Shown here in pieces: positions 9,697 through 18,934 of a DNA stretch of 61,691 nucleotides (positions within the stretch are counted from its first letter, which is position 1; each line of letters starts with the position of its first letter). Below the pieces are notes generated by a model. The model did not search any database. It saw only the letters and a program-made list of their open reading frames with translations, and was not told where the DNA came from. This DNA comes from Gammaproteobacteria bacterium (GTDB lineage: Bacteria; Pseudomonadota; Gammaproteobacteria; Granulosicoccales; Granulosicoccaceae), in the NCBI GenBank assembly GCA_019634245.1, contig JAHQVR010000146.1:1-61691 (forward strand), in the 5' to 3' direction. A program made the translations under genes and the position numbers.

Positions 9697-9819
9697 GCCA
9701 GAGTGATTTGAGTGAAAAAGGCGGGTATATCGTTTAGGCGGCTTTCGCTACAATGAACAGTGTAACTGTATATGCGCAACCATGCGCCCTATCCACGCCA
9801 CGCGTAGGCATGTCATACC
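9697..9819. promoter_or_regulatory. Divergent promoter region, rlmL / beta-CASP gene
   Basis: A 123-base spacer between divergent genes. On the plus strand TACAAT at 9749-9754 resembles a -10 box. On the minus strand TTGTAG (9753-9748) and TATACC (9729-9724) form a weak -35/-10 pair with an 18-base spacer for rlmL. Both are eye matches only. Confidence 0.3.
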
Positions 9820-11225
9820 ATGAAGCTAACCAGTTTTGGTGCGGCCGGAGAAGTCACCGGCTCCTGTCATCTACTTGAAGTCGGTAATAAACAAGTGTTG
9901 CTCGACTGCGGCCTGATTCAAGGGCGAAAAAAAGACGAGCTGAGAAATCATGACCCTTTCCCCTTCGATCCGGCAAGACTCGACGCCGTCGTTTTAAGTC
10001 ACGCACATATTGATCACAGCGGTCGGTTACCGATTCTAATCAAACAGGGATTTCGAGGAAAATATACACGCACGAGGCCAGCGCCGACCTCTGCACGATT
10101 TTGCTCAAAGATTCAGCCTATCTGAACGCCCGCGATGTTGAATACCGCAATAAGCGGCGGGCAAGACGTGGCAAACCCCCACTTGACCCCTTGTACCAAA
10201 TGGAACATGTGGAAAAAACCCTGAAAAGCTTTTACACCCTGCCTTACCAAAAACCTCACAACGTAACCGAAGGTGTCTCCGTCACTTTGTACGATGCCGG
10301 GCACATACTCGGCTCTGCCATTGTTGAACTCACACTCTCAGAAGGCAATGAACAGAGGACTGTGGTATTCAGCGGCGACCTGGGGCATCGCGGCGCGCCG
10401 ATCTTAAGGGACTTTACACACCTAAACCACGCCGACCTCATACTCATGGAGAGTACCTATGGCAATCGCGAACACCGCGATTGGTCAGACACCTTTGATG
10501 AGGTCAGCGAGATCGCAGAAGCAATCAAAGATAGCCCAGGCAATGTCCTGATACCCGCATTTTCGGTAGGTCGTAGTCAGATGATTTTGTATATGTTTGC
10601 GCGTTATTTCGACGAATGGGATCTCGGACGTTGGCGAATATTTCTAGACAGCCCTATGGCGATTAAGGCCACTGATGTCTATTTGAAATACACCAAACTC
10701 TACGACGAAACTGCGGCAGCATTTTACGAGGAAAACGGGCCCCTGCTATCCATGCCCAACCTGACCTTTACCGAAACAGCCGATGAGTCTCGGCAAATTA
10801 ATCGCTTGGAATCCGGCGCCATTATTGTTGCTGGCAGTGGCATGATGACGGGCGGGCGCATCTTGCACCATTTAAAGCACAATATATGGAAGCCGGACAC
10901 TCATCTCATTATCTCAGGCTACCAATCCCATGGCAGTCTGGGACGCCGGATTGTGGAAGGTGCACCCACCATCAAACTCTGGGGCGAACGAATAAACGTT
11001 GCCGCCCAGGTCCATACGGTCGGTGGCCTATCAGCGCACGCTGATCAAAACGGCATGCTCGCCTGGTATGAAAGTTTTGAAGGTCGACCGCCAGTTCTAC
11101 TCGTACATGGAGAGCCCGATGCAGCTGATGCCCTAGCTGACAAACTCAGGGATAATTACGGAGCTCGTGCTCGACCCGCTAGAAGGGGCAAATCCACTGA
11201 CTTGTTGGACCTATCAAATTTTTAG
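9820..11225 (+). pseudogene. MBL-fold beta-CASP RNA-processing hydrolase, frameshifted
   Basis: A metallo-beta-lactamase/beta-CASP protein of the RNA-specificity type, split by a single-base loss. The first frame gives the start ([15 protein letters not shown]) and zinc motif [12 protein letters not shown], then goes out of phase at the AAAA run 10059-10062. Reading in the next frame from 10062 restores the expected continuation [20 protein letters not shown] and then runs without a stop to 11225. That part has DAGHILGSAIVEL, FSGDLGHRGAPI, ESTYGNREH, SGMMTGGRILHHL, GYQSHGSLGRR and GGLSAHADQ. One more A in the run would give a complete protein of about 468 residues. As written, translation yields only a 101-residue stub. 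It is either a recent mutation, a sequencing error in a short homopolymer, or recoding. The rest is well conserved, so decay has not gone far. Confidence 0.9.
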
Positions 11226-11231
11226 TGTGCA

Positions 11232-11247
11232 AGAGCGTTAAAGCTCT
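11232..11247 (+). terminator. Weak hairpin after the beta-CASP gene
   Basis: AGAGC (11232-11236) can pair with GCTCT (11243-11247) across a six-base loop; a T-rich stretch follows after about six bases. The stem is only five pairs, so this is at best a weak intrinsic terminator. Confidence 0.25.
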
Positions 11248-11301
11248 GACAACCTTTATAATTTTAATGCTGAACAGACACACCAATCGGAGCTTTACCC
11301 A

Positions 11302-12960
11302 ATGAGTAACGTTGAACGCGAATCAATGGAATTCGATGTAGTTATTGTTGGGGCTGGTCCCTCCGGACTGGCCACTGCTTGCCGCTTGATGCAAATCAGT
11401 GCGGAGACGGACACCGAAATCAGTGTGGTTGTTTTGGAAAAAGGCTCTGAAGTGGGTGCCCATATTCTATCGGGTGCGGTGATTGAACCTACGGCGATGA
11501 ACGAATTATTCCCCAATTGGAAAGAGGATGGCGCACCGCTGAATACACCAGTCACGCGTGACGAGATTCTGTTTTTTACCAGCCGTGAAAAATCCATCAA
11601 GGTACCGAACTTTTTTGCGCCAAAAACCATGCACAATCATGGTAATTACATCGCGAGCTTAGGAAATCTCACTCGTTGGCTCGCCGAGCAGGCGGAAAGT
11701 CTTGGCGTTGAGATATTCCCCGGCTTCGCCGCCGCAGAAGTGCTCTACCATGATGATGGCCGGGTTAAGGGCGTTGCGACGGGTGATATGGGTTTAGACG
11801 CCGATGGTAATCCCAAAGACTCTCATGAAGTCGGTATGGAGTTGCATGCTAAATACACGGTATTTTCTGAAGGGTGTCGTGGGCATCTGGGCAAACAGCT
11901 AATAGATCAGTTCAATCTCAATGAAGATAAACTGCCGCAGCACTACGGCATAGGCCTCAAGGAACTCTGGCAAGTTGATCCTGCTAAACACGATCCTGGA
12001 TTAGTAGTGCACGGGACCGGATGGCCGCTCTCCGAATCGGGCTCAACTGGCGGAGCCTTTCTCTATCATCTAGAGAATAACCAAGTGGTGGTCGGTTTGA
12101 TCATCGACTTGAACTACAGCAATCCCCATTTGAGCACATTCGATGAATTCCAACGATTCAAACATCACCCGGCCATTGCGAATACCCTCGAAGGTGGAGA
12201 AAGAATCGCCTACGGTGCCAGGGCAATTACGAAAGGTGGTTTGAGTGCCTTACCAAAAATGTCTATGCCCGGTGCGCTACTGATTGGTTGCAATGCGGGA
12301 ACACTGAATTTTTCAAAAATCAAAGGCACCCATACCGCGATGAAATCGGGAATGGTGGCCGCCGAAACCATTGCCAGCGCGTTAGCAACAGGAGCAACGG
12401 GAGAAGAATTAACGGATTTTGACAAGAACTTCGAGGCCTCCTGGGCCTACAAAGAATTACACACCTCAAGAAACTTCGGCGCAGCACTGCATAAATTCGG
12501 CACCTATCTTGGGGGGGCGTTCAATTTCATCGATCAAAATATTGCCCAAGGAAAACTACCCTTTACGCTTAAAGATAACAGCGAAGATCATGCGAGTTTG
12601 AAGCGTGCCGATGCCTGCAAATCTATAGACTACCCAAAACCCGATGGAAAAATCAGCTTCGACAAGCCCTCTTCAGTGTTTCTATCTAACACTAATCATG
12701 AGGACAATCAGCCAGTGCATCTTCAACTAAAAGATCCAACCATACCCATCAGCACTAACCTACCTGCTTTTGCGGAACCTGCGCAGCGTTACTGTCCGGT
12801 AGGGGTTTACGAAGTGGTGGTCGAGAACGATGAACCTCGGTTTGTTATCAATTCACAAAACTGTATTCATTGCAAAACCTGTGATATCAAGGATCCAGCG
12901 CAAAATATCACCTGGGTAACGCCTGAAGGTGGTGGCGGCCCTAATTATCCGAACATGTAG
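11302..12960 (+). CDS. Electron transfer flavoprotein-ubiquinone oxidoreductase
   Basis: ETF-QO, 552 residues, the normal length. It passes electrons from reduced EtfAB to ubiquinone at the inner membrane. The FAD-binding motif DVVIVGAGPSG is at 12-22. The C-terminal 4Fe-4S domain has its four cysteines in RYCPVGVYE and NCIHCKTCDIKDP and ends in the family tail TPEGGGGPNYPNM. It lies near etfBA and an acyl-CoA dehydrogenase but on the opposite strand, so the complete acyl-CoA to quinone route is encoded within about 6 kb. Confidence 0.97.
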   Translation: MSNVERESMEFDVVIVGAGPSGLATACRLMQISAETDTEISVVVLEKGSEVGAHILSGAVIEPTAMNELFPNWKEDGAPLNTPVTRDEILFFTSREKSIKVPNFFAPKTMHNHGNYIASLGNLTRWLAEQAESLGVEIFPGFAAAEVLYHDDGRVKGVATGDMGLDADGNPKDSHEVGMELHAKYTVFSEGCRGHLGKQLIDQFNLNEDKLPQHYGIGLKELWQVDPAKHDPGLVVHGTGWPLSESGSTGGAFLYHLENNQVVVGLIIDLNYSNPHLSTFDEFQRFKHHPAIANTLEGGERIAYGARAITKGGLSALPKMSMPGALLIGCNAGTLNFSKIKGTHTAMKSGMVAAETIASALATGATGEELTDFDKNFEASWAYKELHTSRNFGAALHKFGTYLGGAFNFIDQNIAQGKLPFTLKDNSEDHASLKRADACKSIDYPKPDGKISFDKPSSVFLSNTNHEDNQPVHLQLKDPTIPISTNLPAFAEPAQRYCPVGVYEVVVENDEPRFVINSQNCIHCKTCDIKDPAQNITWVTPEGGGGPNYPNM

Positions 12961-13157
12961 TAGGTTGGCATTGGACCAATGTTCAAGAATTGTGTCAGCT
13001 GTATCGCCACTTGCCGACAGTCCGCGAGAGCTGGTAATGTGGAGCTGATGGGAAGAATATCAATCAAATCAGCATCCCAGTCGACCTTTAAAACGGGGTT
13101 AGTAGACCCCACATTTTAGGCAGCTTCGTGAACTGAGAACTTAATTGGGGTAGTGAT
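12961..13157. other. Spacer with weak terminator-like hairpin
   Basis: This spacer of nearly 200 bases follows the ETF-QO gene. GGGGT at 13095-13099 pairs with ACCCC at 13106-13110 and is followed by ACATTTT, a weak terminator-like structure. No other gene or repeat is visible. It probably carries the promoter of the 45-residue gene that follows. Confidence 0.35.
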
Positions 13158-13295
13158 ATGTTTTGGACAATTATTGTGTTTGTCGCAGGATGGCTCGTCG
13201 GCCGAAATTGGGAACAGGTAAAAAAGTTCGCCAACGAAAAACTCAACGCCAATAAAAACATAACCGGGAAAGCAACCCGAATGGATCAGGACTGA
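13158..13295 (+). CDS. Small single-pass membrane protein, 45 residues
   Basis: A small frame from ATG at 13158 to TGA at 13295. It encodes one hydrophobic helix with Gly and Trp (residues 2-15, FWTIIVFVAGWLVG) followed by a basic, Asn/Lys-rich tail, the usual build of a small inner-membrane protein. A GGGG stretch lies about seven bases before the ATG. Its last ten bases overlap the 3' end of the convergent enoyl-CoA hydratase gene. I know no family for it. Support is the membrane segment followed by positive charge, and the room it fills between two genes. Confidence 0.45.
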   Translation: MFWTIIVFVAGWLVGRNWEQVKKFANEKLNANKNITGKATRMDQD

Positions 13296-14056
13296 AACTT
13301 CGGCTTCTCTTTGTTAATGAACGCTGTCATTCCTTCTTTCTGATCAGGCGTTCCAAACAGCGAATAAAACTGTCTGCGCTCGAAGGCTATCCCCTGCTCC
13401 AGAGGTGTTTCGAGCGCAGTATTGACGCAGTCCTTTACCATCTGCAGAACAGGTGTAGACATTTGCGCCATCTGGCTTGCCAGTTTCAGGGTTTCATCCA
13501 CTAATTGATCAGCCGGGAATATCCGCGACACCAGTCCTGATCGTTCAGCTTCATCGGCTTTCATCATCCGCCCGGTTAAGCACATATCCATAGCTTTAGC
13601 TTTGCCAACGACACGCGTCAGACGCTGTGTACCCCCCAGTCCAGGAATGACACCCAGTTTGATTTCGGGTTGACCAAACTGCGCGGTATCCGCTGCATAG
13701 ATAACGTCGCACATCATCGCAAGCTCACAGCCACCACCTAGTGCATAGCCTGCAACCGCAGCGATTACCGGTTTGCGACAGCGGGCAAACCGGTCCCAAT
13801 CACCCAACATTCGTTCGGTATATACGTCTGGGTAAACTTGATCCACCATTTCTTTAATGTCCGCACCTGCAGCGAACGCTTTGGCAGACCCGGTCAGTAC
13901 AATCACCTTTATAGCGTCATCCTTTTCAAATTGGGTCAACGCATCTACCGCATCGTGCATTAATGCCGCAGACAGCGCATTCAATGCGTCAGGTCGATCG
14001 AGCGTGATCACACCTACACCCTCTAACGTCTGCACTTCTATAGTGGAATAAGTCAT
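13286..14056 (-). CDS. Enoyl-CoA hydratase (crotonase family)
   Basis: A 256-residue crotonase that hydrates trans-2-enoyl-CoA to 3-hydroxyacyl-CoA. The oxyanion-hole segment AAGADIKEM is at 62-70, and both catalytic glutamates are present: E111 in ALGGGCELAMMCD and E131 in FGQPEIKLGVIPGLGGTQR. Length and motifs match mitochondrial-type short-chain enoyl-CoA hydratase. It is the last gene of etfB-etfA-acyl-CoA dehydrogenase-hydratase, five bases after the dehydrogenase, so it most likely acts on that enzyme's product. Confidence 0.95.
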   Translation of the reverse strand: MTYSTIEVQTLEGVGVITLDRPDALNALSAALMHDAVDALTQFEKDDAIKVIVLTGSAKAFAAGADIKEMVDQVYPDVYTERMLGDWDRFARCRKPVIAAVAGYALGGGCELAMMCDVIYAADTAQFGQPEIKLGVIPGLGGTQRLTRVVGKAKAMDMCLTGRMMKADEAERSGLVSRIFPADQLVDETLKLASQMAQMSTPVLQMVKDCVNTALETPLEQGIAFERRQFYSLFGTPDQKEGMTAFINKEKPKFQS

Positions 14057-14061
14057 GGTGT

Positions 14062-15846
14062 CTATAACTGAGCAACTGCCACAGAGACAGTGCTCTCAGC
14101 GCCTTCAGTGACTATCGTGCTGCTTGATTCAACCAATGGCAGTATGCGGTCTGCATAATAACGTGCCATGGCCAAACGGGTATCCAAATACGCTTGATCT
14201 GCTTGATCCTGCTGCTTCAAACGCAACGCAGCCAGAGCACCCCGTGCCAACATCCAGGCACCGGCCAATCGACCATGCATCATTAGAAACTCCACAGACG
14301 TCGCGGCGGGCAAAGTAGCGTCATTCTGACCAAGCAACCAGTCATTAGCGGCCACGGCCGCCGTTAATCCGTGCTCGAAACGAATCGCTATTGCTGCCAC
14401 ATCAGCGTCAGATTCGCCTTTTAGCTCATTCAGGGTGATCCGCATATCATCCATGAGTTCACCCATACCCTTACCGCCATCCCGGGCCGTTTTTCGGCCA
14501 ATCAAATCGTTCGCTTGAATAGCAGTCGTGCCTTCGTAAATGGGGGTAATCCGTGAATCACGCAGAATCTGTGCAGCGCCGGTCTCCTCGATATACCCCA
14601 TGCCTCCATGCACCTGCACACCCAAAGAGCATAAATCGACACCTGTTTCAGTGGACCAACCCTTAACCAGCGGAGTTAACAACTCACCGCGGCGCAGATT
14701 GCGCTCACGCACCTCGGCCTCTGGGTGTTTACGGGCCCGATCAAACGCTGCCGCCGATTCCAGAGCCAATCCGCGCATCGCTTCTATCTGCGAGCGCATG
14801 GTCATCAATATGCGCCTGACATCCGGATGATTAACAATAGTTTGATCATCTTCGGTTTTACCCAACAAGGTTTTACCTTGTTTGCGTTCTTTTGCATAAG
14901 CAAGCGCATGTTGATACGCTCGTTCAGCTATGCCGTAGCCTTCCACACCCACTGCGTGGCGTGCTTGATTCATCATCGTGAACATGTACATCAGACCGTG
15001 ATGCGGCTCTCCAACTAAATAACCAAGGGCGCCGTGGTTGTCGCCGTAGGACATGACACAAGTAGGGCTGGCATGGATACCCAATTTGTGTTCGATAGAC
15101 ACACAACGTACATCATTACGCTCGCCCAGCGTACCGTCCGCATTCACCAGATATTTGGGGACGATAAAGAGCGATATCCCTTTCACACCCTCAGGTGCAT
15201 CGGGCAAACGTGCCAGGACTAAATGAATGATGTTTTCCGTTAAATCATGTTCACCATAGGTGATGTAGATTTTTTGGCCCTTGATCAGGTAATGATCTCC
15301 AGCGGGTTCGGCACGAGTTCGAATAGCCGCAAGGTCGGTTCCAGCTTGAGGCTCAGTCAGGTTCATCGTACCCGACCAAGTACCTTCCACCATATTCGGC
15401 AAGTAGGTTTGCTTTAGTTCATCTGAAGCGTGATGATCGATCGCATCAACTGCCCCTTTGGTGAGTAATGGACAAAGTCCAAATGACATATTGGAGCTAT
15501 GCCACATCTCTTCTACCGCAGTAGCCACACACATCGGCATATCCTGACCGCCATAGGCACTGGGAAAACTTAAGCTATTCCAACCATTCTCTGTGAACTG
15601 GCGGTACGCATCTTTCCAACCTTCTGGTGTCGTTACACCCTCTTCACTCCACTGACTGCCTTGTTGGTCACCGACAAAATTTAACGGCGCTAGTACCTCT
15701 GAGGTGAACTTGGCCGATTCTTCTAATATTGCTGCTACTAGATCTTCGGAAACTTCCTCGTTGCCAGGTAGAGAAGCAATGTCACTCAGGCCAACAACTT
15801 CTTCCAACATGAACGCAATATCGCGCACGGGGGCGTTGTAACTCAT
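14062..15846 (-). CDS. Acyl-CoA dehydrogenase with extra C-terminal domain
   Basis: A 594-residue FAD acyl-CoA dehydrogenase of the long type that carries an extra C-terminal domain. Flavin and substrate motifs are visible: MNLTEPQAGTDLAAIRT, QKIYITYGEHD, QVHGGMGYIEETGAAQILRD and the catalytic-glutamate loop PIYEGTTAIQANDLIGRK. This subfamily includes fatty acyl-CoA enzymes and the methylthiopropionyl-CoA enzyme DmdC; I cannot separate them by eye. Electrons would go to EtfAB, encoded just upstream on the same strand. The gap to etfA is 59 bases and the hydratase follows at five bases. Confidence 0.95.
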   Translation of the reverse strand: MSYNAPVRDIAFMLEEVVGLSDIASLPGNEEVSEDLVAAILEESAKFTSEVLAPLNFVGDQQGSQWSEEGVTTPEGWKDAYRQFTENGWNSLSFPSAYGGQDMPMCVATAVEEMWHSSNMSFGLCPLLTKGAVDAIDHHASDELKQTYLPNMVEGTWSGTMNLTEPQAGTDLAAIRTRAEPAGDHYLIKGQKIYITYGEHDLTENIIHLVLARLPDAPEGVKGISLFIVPKYLVNADGTLGERNDVRCVSIEHKLGIHASPTCVMSYGDNHGALGYLVGEPHHGLMYMFTMMNQARHAVGVEGYGIAERAYQHALAYAKERKQGKTLLGKTEDDQTIVNHPDVRRILMTMRSQIEAMRGLALESAAAFDRARKHPEAEVRERNLRRGELLTPLVKGWSTETGVDLCSLGVQVHGGMGYIEETGAAQILRDSRITPIYEGTTAIQANDLIGRKTARDGGKGMGELMDDMRITLNELKGESDADVAAIAIRFEHGLTAAVAANDWLLGQNDATLPAATSVEFLMMHGRLAGAWMLARGALAALRLKQQDQADQAYLDTRLAMARYYADRILPLVESSSTIVTEGAESTVSVAVAQL

Positions 15847-15905
15847 CAGATCGACCTCCTACACCGTAAAAAAAAGCAATCGCCGGTAAGCTTAACCCAA
15901 AGCAG

Positions 15906-16841
15906 TTAGTCCAATGCAGCTGTGAACTCGGGCAACGCATCGAATAAATCCGCCACCAATCCATAGTCAGCCACCTGGAATATGGGCGCTTCTTCATCCT
16001 TATTAATCGCCACGATGACTTTACTGTCTTTCATGCCAGCCAAATGCTGTATGGCACCTGAGATACCGACAGCTATGTATAAATCGGGAGCGACTACTTT
16101 TCCAGTTTGACCCACCTGATATTCATTGGGAACATAGCCCGCATCCACTGCCGCACGAGACGCGCCGACCGCCGCATTTAGCTTAGCGGCAATGTCATCG
16201 AGCATCTTGAAGTTAGAGCCATCTTGCATACCGCGCCCCCCAGAAATAACGATCTCGGCACTGGTGAGTTCGGGACGATCCGATTTAGACAGTTCCTGAC
16301 CGATGAATTCGACCAGATCACTGCCCTCGGCGGCGGCCACCGTTTCAATCGCCGCACTGCCGCCCGTTTCTGCTGCAGCGTCAAACGCTGTCGTGCGAAC
16401 GGTTATGACCTTAACCGTATCGGAGCTTTGTACGGTTGCCATCGCATTGCCTGCATAGATAGGTCTGACAAAGGTATCGTCGCTTTTCACCTCAACAATG
16501 TCTGAAATACCAGACACGTTTAGCATCGCAGCAACCCGCGGCATGACATTCTTCCCAGAGGCGGTTGCAGCAAACAAGATGTGTGTGTAGCCGTCAGCCA
16601 CACTGAGCACGAGATTCGTGAGATTCTCGGCCAACTCATGTTCATAAAGTGCATCATCGCAAACCAGAACCTTCGACACACCATCAACAGCGGACGCGGC
16701 ATCACCTACCGCAGATACATCCTTGCCACCGATCAATAAGCTGATATCCCCACCCATGGCCTTAGCTGCAGCTACGACATTGAGTGTAGCGGGTCGCAGC
16801 GCGCCCGATTCATGTTCTGCCAGTATCAATATGCTCATCAT
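15906..16841 (-). CDS. etfA: Electron transfer flavoprotein alpha subunit
   Basis: A 311-residue ETF alpha subunit, which holds the FAD that accepts electrons from acyl-CoA dehydrogenases. The C-terminal FAD domain is typical: [44 protein letters not shown] and [19 protein letters not shown] second ATG follows the first directly, so either may be used. It starts 21 bases after etfB. Confidence 0.97.
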   Translation of the reverse strand: MMSILILAEHESGALRPATLNVVAAAKAMGGDISLLIGGKDVSAVGDAASAVDGVSKVLVCDDALYEHELAENLTNLVLSVADGYTHILFAATASGKNVMPRVAAMLNVSGISDIVEVKSDDTFVRPIYAGNAMATVQSSDTVKVITVRTTAFDAAAETGGSAAIETVAAAEGSDLVEFIGQELSKSDRPELTSAEIVISGGRGMQDGSNFKMLDDIAAKLNAAVGASRAAVDAGYVPNEYQVGQTGKVVAPDLYIAVGISGAIQHLAGMKDSKVIVAINKDEEAPIFQVADYGLVADLFDALPEFTAALD

Positions 16842-16862
16842 ACAATCCTTAAATATCGCGCT

Positions 16863-17612
16863 TTAAATAACTTTAGCTTCGTTCTTAAGCTTATCCACCA
16901 GCTCAGCGACGCTGCCCACGATCACCCCGGCCTCACGTTGGGGCGGCTCATTGACCTCCACTACTTTCAAACCGCTGGACACATCTACCGACGTGTCTGC
17001 CACAGGAATGATATCCAACGGCTTTTTCTTGGCTTTCATGATGTTGGGCAACTTTGCATAGCGCGGTTCGTTCAAACGTAAATCGGTGGTTAAGACGGCA
17101 GGGCGTTTGATCCTTATAGACTCAAGACCAGCGTCGACTTCGCGAGTCACTTTTATATGATCACCATCAAGTTCCACATTGGAAGCGAAAGTCGCCTGTG
17201 CCATGCCAGTCATTGCAGCTAACATCTGTCCGGTTTGATTGCTGTCATCATCGATAGCTTGCTTACCCACGATAACCAATCCTGGCTCTTCCTTTTCTAC
17301 GACATGCTTAAACAGCTTCGCTACAGCCAGAGGCTCAAGTAATTCGTCAGTCTCAATCAAAATGCCTCTATCGGCTCCCATGGCCAACCCAGTTCGGATG
17401 GTTTCCTGGCTTTGCGAAGGGCCGATGGACAGCACGATGACTTCTTCCGCATCGCCGGCTTCCTTAATGCGAAGCGCTTCTTCGACAGCGATTTCATCAA
17501 ACGGATTCATAGACATTTTTACATTCGCTAGCTCGATCCCCGACTTATCTGCCTTGACCCGAGCTTTTACGTTGTAGTCCAGAACGCGTTTTACACCCAC
17601 CAAAATCTTCAT
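16863..17612 (-). CDS. etfB: Electron transfer flavoprotein beta subunit
   Basis: A 249-residue ETF beta subunit, the AMP-binding partner of EtfA. Family motifs include [12 protein letters not shown] at the start, [29 protein letters not shown] and [17 protein letters not shown]. It is the first gene of the oxidation operon; the promoter should lie in 17613-17762, where I see no convincing hexamer pair. Confidence 0.97.
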   Translation of the reverse strand: MKILVGVKRVLDYNVKARVKADKSGIELANVKMSMNPFDEIAVEEALRIKEAGDAEEVIVLSIGPSQSQETIRTGLAMGADRGILIETDELLEPLAVAKLFKHVVEKEEPGLVIVGKQAIDDDSNQTGQMLAAMTGMAQATFASNVELDGDHIKVTREVDAGLESIRIKRPAVLTTDLRLNEPRYAKLPNIMKAKKKPLDIIPVADTSVDVSSGLKVVEVNEPPQREAGVIVGSVAELVDKLKNEAKVI

Positions 17613-17762
17613 TAGATGTGGTCCTAGTTAAAGATTGGAACGCCCGAGATGGTACTACTTTTGCGATTACTATGGGGCGACTGAGTAATCAGGTTGCGAC
17701 GATGCTAAACATCTATACCGGAATAGGGCACATCTGGATTACCCCTGGCGTAGGTTCTGGCC

Positions 17763-18209
17763 TTACTCGCCGATATCCTCGTTCCAAAGATGGGGCTCTT
17801 CTTCGATAAACTTTTCCATCATGGCGATACAGGCCGGATCGTCCAGCACCTCCACTTCTACCCCACGTGAGCGCACATACTCCTCTGGGCCTTGGAACGT
17901 CTTGTTTTCCCCAACGACTACGTTTGGAATGCCATATAACAGGATAGCGCCACTGCACATATCACACGGGGACAAGGTGGAATAGATGGTCGCCCGCTGA
18001 TAATCCTTAGCACTGAGCCGGCCGGCCTGCTCTAAGCAATCCATCTCAGCATGTCGTATCGCGCTGCCGTGCTGCACTCTTTGGTTGTGCCCACGCCCCA
18101 CAATCGAACCATCGATTACCAGCACAGACCCAATGGGAATTCCTCCAGAGGCTCGGCCCTTTCGTGCTTCATCGATAGCTGCCTGCATAAATTCTTGATG
18201 ACTACTCAT
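17763..18209 (-). CDS. Cytosine deaminase, yeast Fcy1-like
   Basis: A zinc-dependent deaminase of about 148 residues. The zinc and catalytic motif HAEMD (H53, E55) and the second motif PCDMC (C82, C85) are intact. Compared from memory with yeast cytosine deaminase Fcy1, the whole chain lines up: GRGHNQRVQHGSAIRHAE, TLSPCDMCSGAILLYGIPN, VVGENKTFQG and the tail FIEEEPHLWNEDIGE, with similar motif spacing. Cytosine to uracil is therefore the best guess; other nucleobase deaminases are possible. ATG 18209 is preferred over GTG 18221 because GGTGG lies about nine bases upstream. It is 33 bases after the SIMPL gene at the end of the fadJ-fadI run, an odd place for pyrimidine salvage. Confidence 0.85.
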   Translation of the reverse strand: MSSHQEFMQAAIDEARKGRASGGIPIGSVLVIDGSIVGRGHNQRVQHGSAIRHAEMDCLEQAGRLSAKDYQRATIYSTLSPCDMCSGAILLYGIPNVVVGENKTFQGPEEYVRSRGVEVEVLDDPACIAMMEKFIEEEPHLWNEDIGE

Positions 18210-18242
18210 TGCTACTACCACCGTCTGTACTCAATGAAGAGT

Positions 18243-18932
18243 TTAATCTAACTCGATACTGCCTTGAACCTGTACGCTCACTTGACTGGTTCCACCTTCA
18301 ATCGCCGGAGCAGCCTCAGACGCCTGCATATGGGAAATTCGGGCATCGTACCTGGGCGGAACAAAATGCGATCCGGTGTTCACATGTATTTCGCGCAGCG
18401 CATAATTTGAAGCACCAAAGTTGGTTTGAACCAGTTCGGCTCGCGCTTTGAATGCATTTAGGGCTTCGTTGATTAACTCATCCTCGGCTGCTTTGCGAGT
18501 GCTCGGTTGCGGTTGGAGTTGCATCGAGGTCATTTTCAATCGCGATTGCAAAAGCTCAATGGCCTTGCCTGCGGCCTCAAAATCCTGAGACTCTAGTTGC
18601 AGTGTTTGCTGCGCCCTCCAGCCCAATACTTTTTCACGCTTTCTATCATATACAGGATTAGTTTGATAATTTAACGTTTTGTGCTTGATCGCCGTCATCG
18701 GTTTAAGTCGCGTCAATGCCCAGCCCATAGTGGCATTAATACGGTTGGCCAATTGCGCAGGATCGTTGTCCTCAGCGTGCACGATCAAGGTGGCTATGAG
18801 CAAATCATTTTTAACCTCTTTCTCCGCTGTCGCTGACAAATGAATAATCCCGTATTCAGAGTTGTGTTCATCTGCAATCGCAGAACCGACAAACACAACG
18901 AGCAGAACTGCTACTCGAATCCAAAGACCCAT
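18243..18932 (-). CDS. Exported SIMPL-domain (DUF541) protein
   Basis: A periplasmic SIMPL/DUF541 protein of 229 residues. ATG 18932 is chosen: it has GGAGC upstream, sits two bases after the fadI stop, and begins a clean signal peptide (GLWIRVAVLLVVFVGSAIADE). The mature part has the family pattern: GIIHLSATAEKEVKNDLLIA near the start, a repeated LES..DF segment, and the C-terminal VSVQVQGSIEL strand. Family function is poorly known; some members relate to oxidative stress or kinase-interacting roles. Its place after fadI may only reflect cotranscription. Confidence 0.87.
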   Translation of the reverse strand: MGLWIRVAVLLVVFVGSAIADEHNSEYGIIHLSATAEKEVKNDLLIATLIVHAEDNDPAQLANRINATMGWALTRLKPMTAIKHKTLNYQTNPVYDRKREKVLGWRAQQTLQLESQDFEAAGKAIELLQSRLKMTSMQLQPQPSTRKAAEDELINEALNAFKARAELVQTNFGASNYALREIHVNTGSHFVPPRYDARISHMQASEAAPAIEGGTSQVSVQVQGSIELD

Positions 18933-18934
18933 CG

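Noticed and set aside
14062..15846. Naming the acyl-CoA dehydrogenase as DmdC (dimethylsulfoniopropionate pathway)
   Set aside because: No dmdB, dmdD or dmdA is present, and the motifs are shared with ordinary fatty acyl-CoA enzymes; the general name is safer.
17618..17809. A 63-codon plus-strand frame upstream of etfB
   Set aside because: It runs into the 3' end of the cytosine deaminase gene and has no family, signal peptide or ribosome site to support it.
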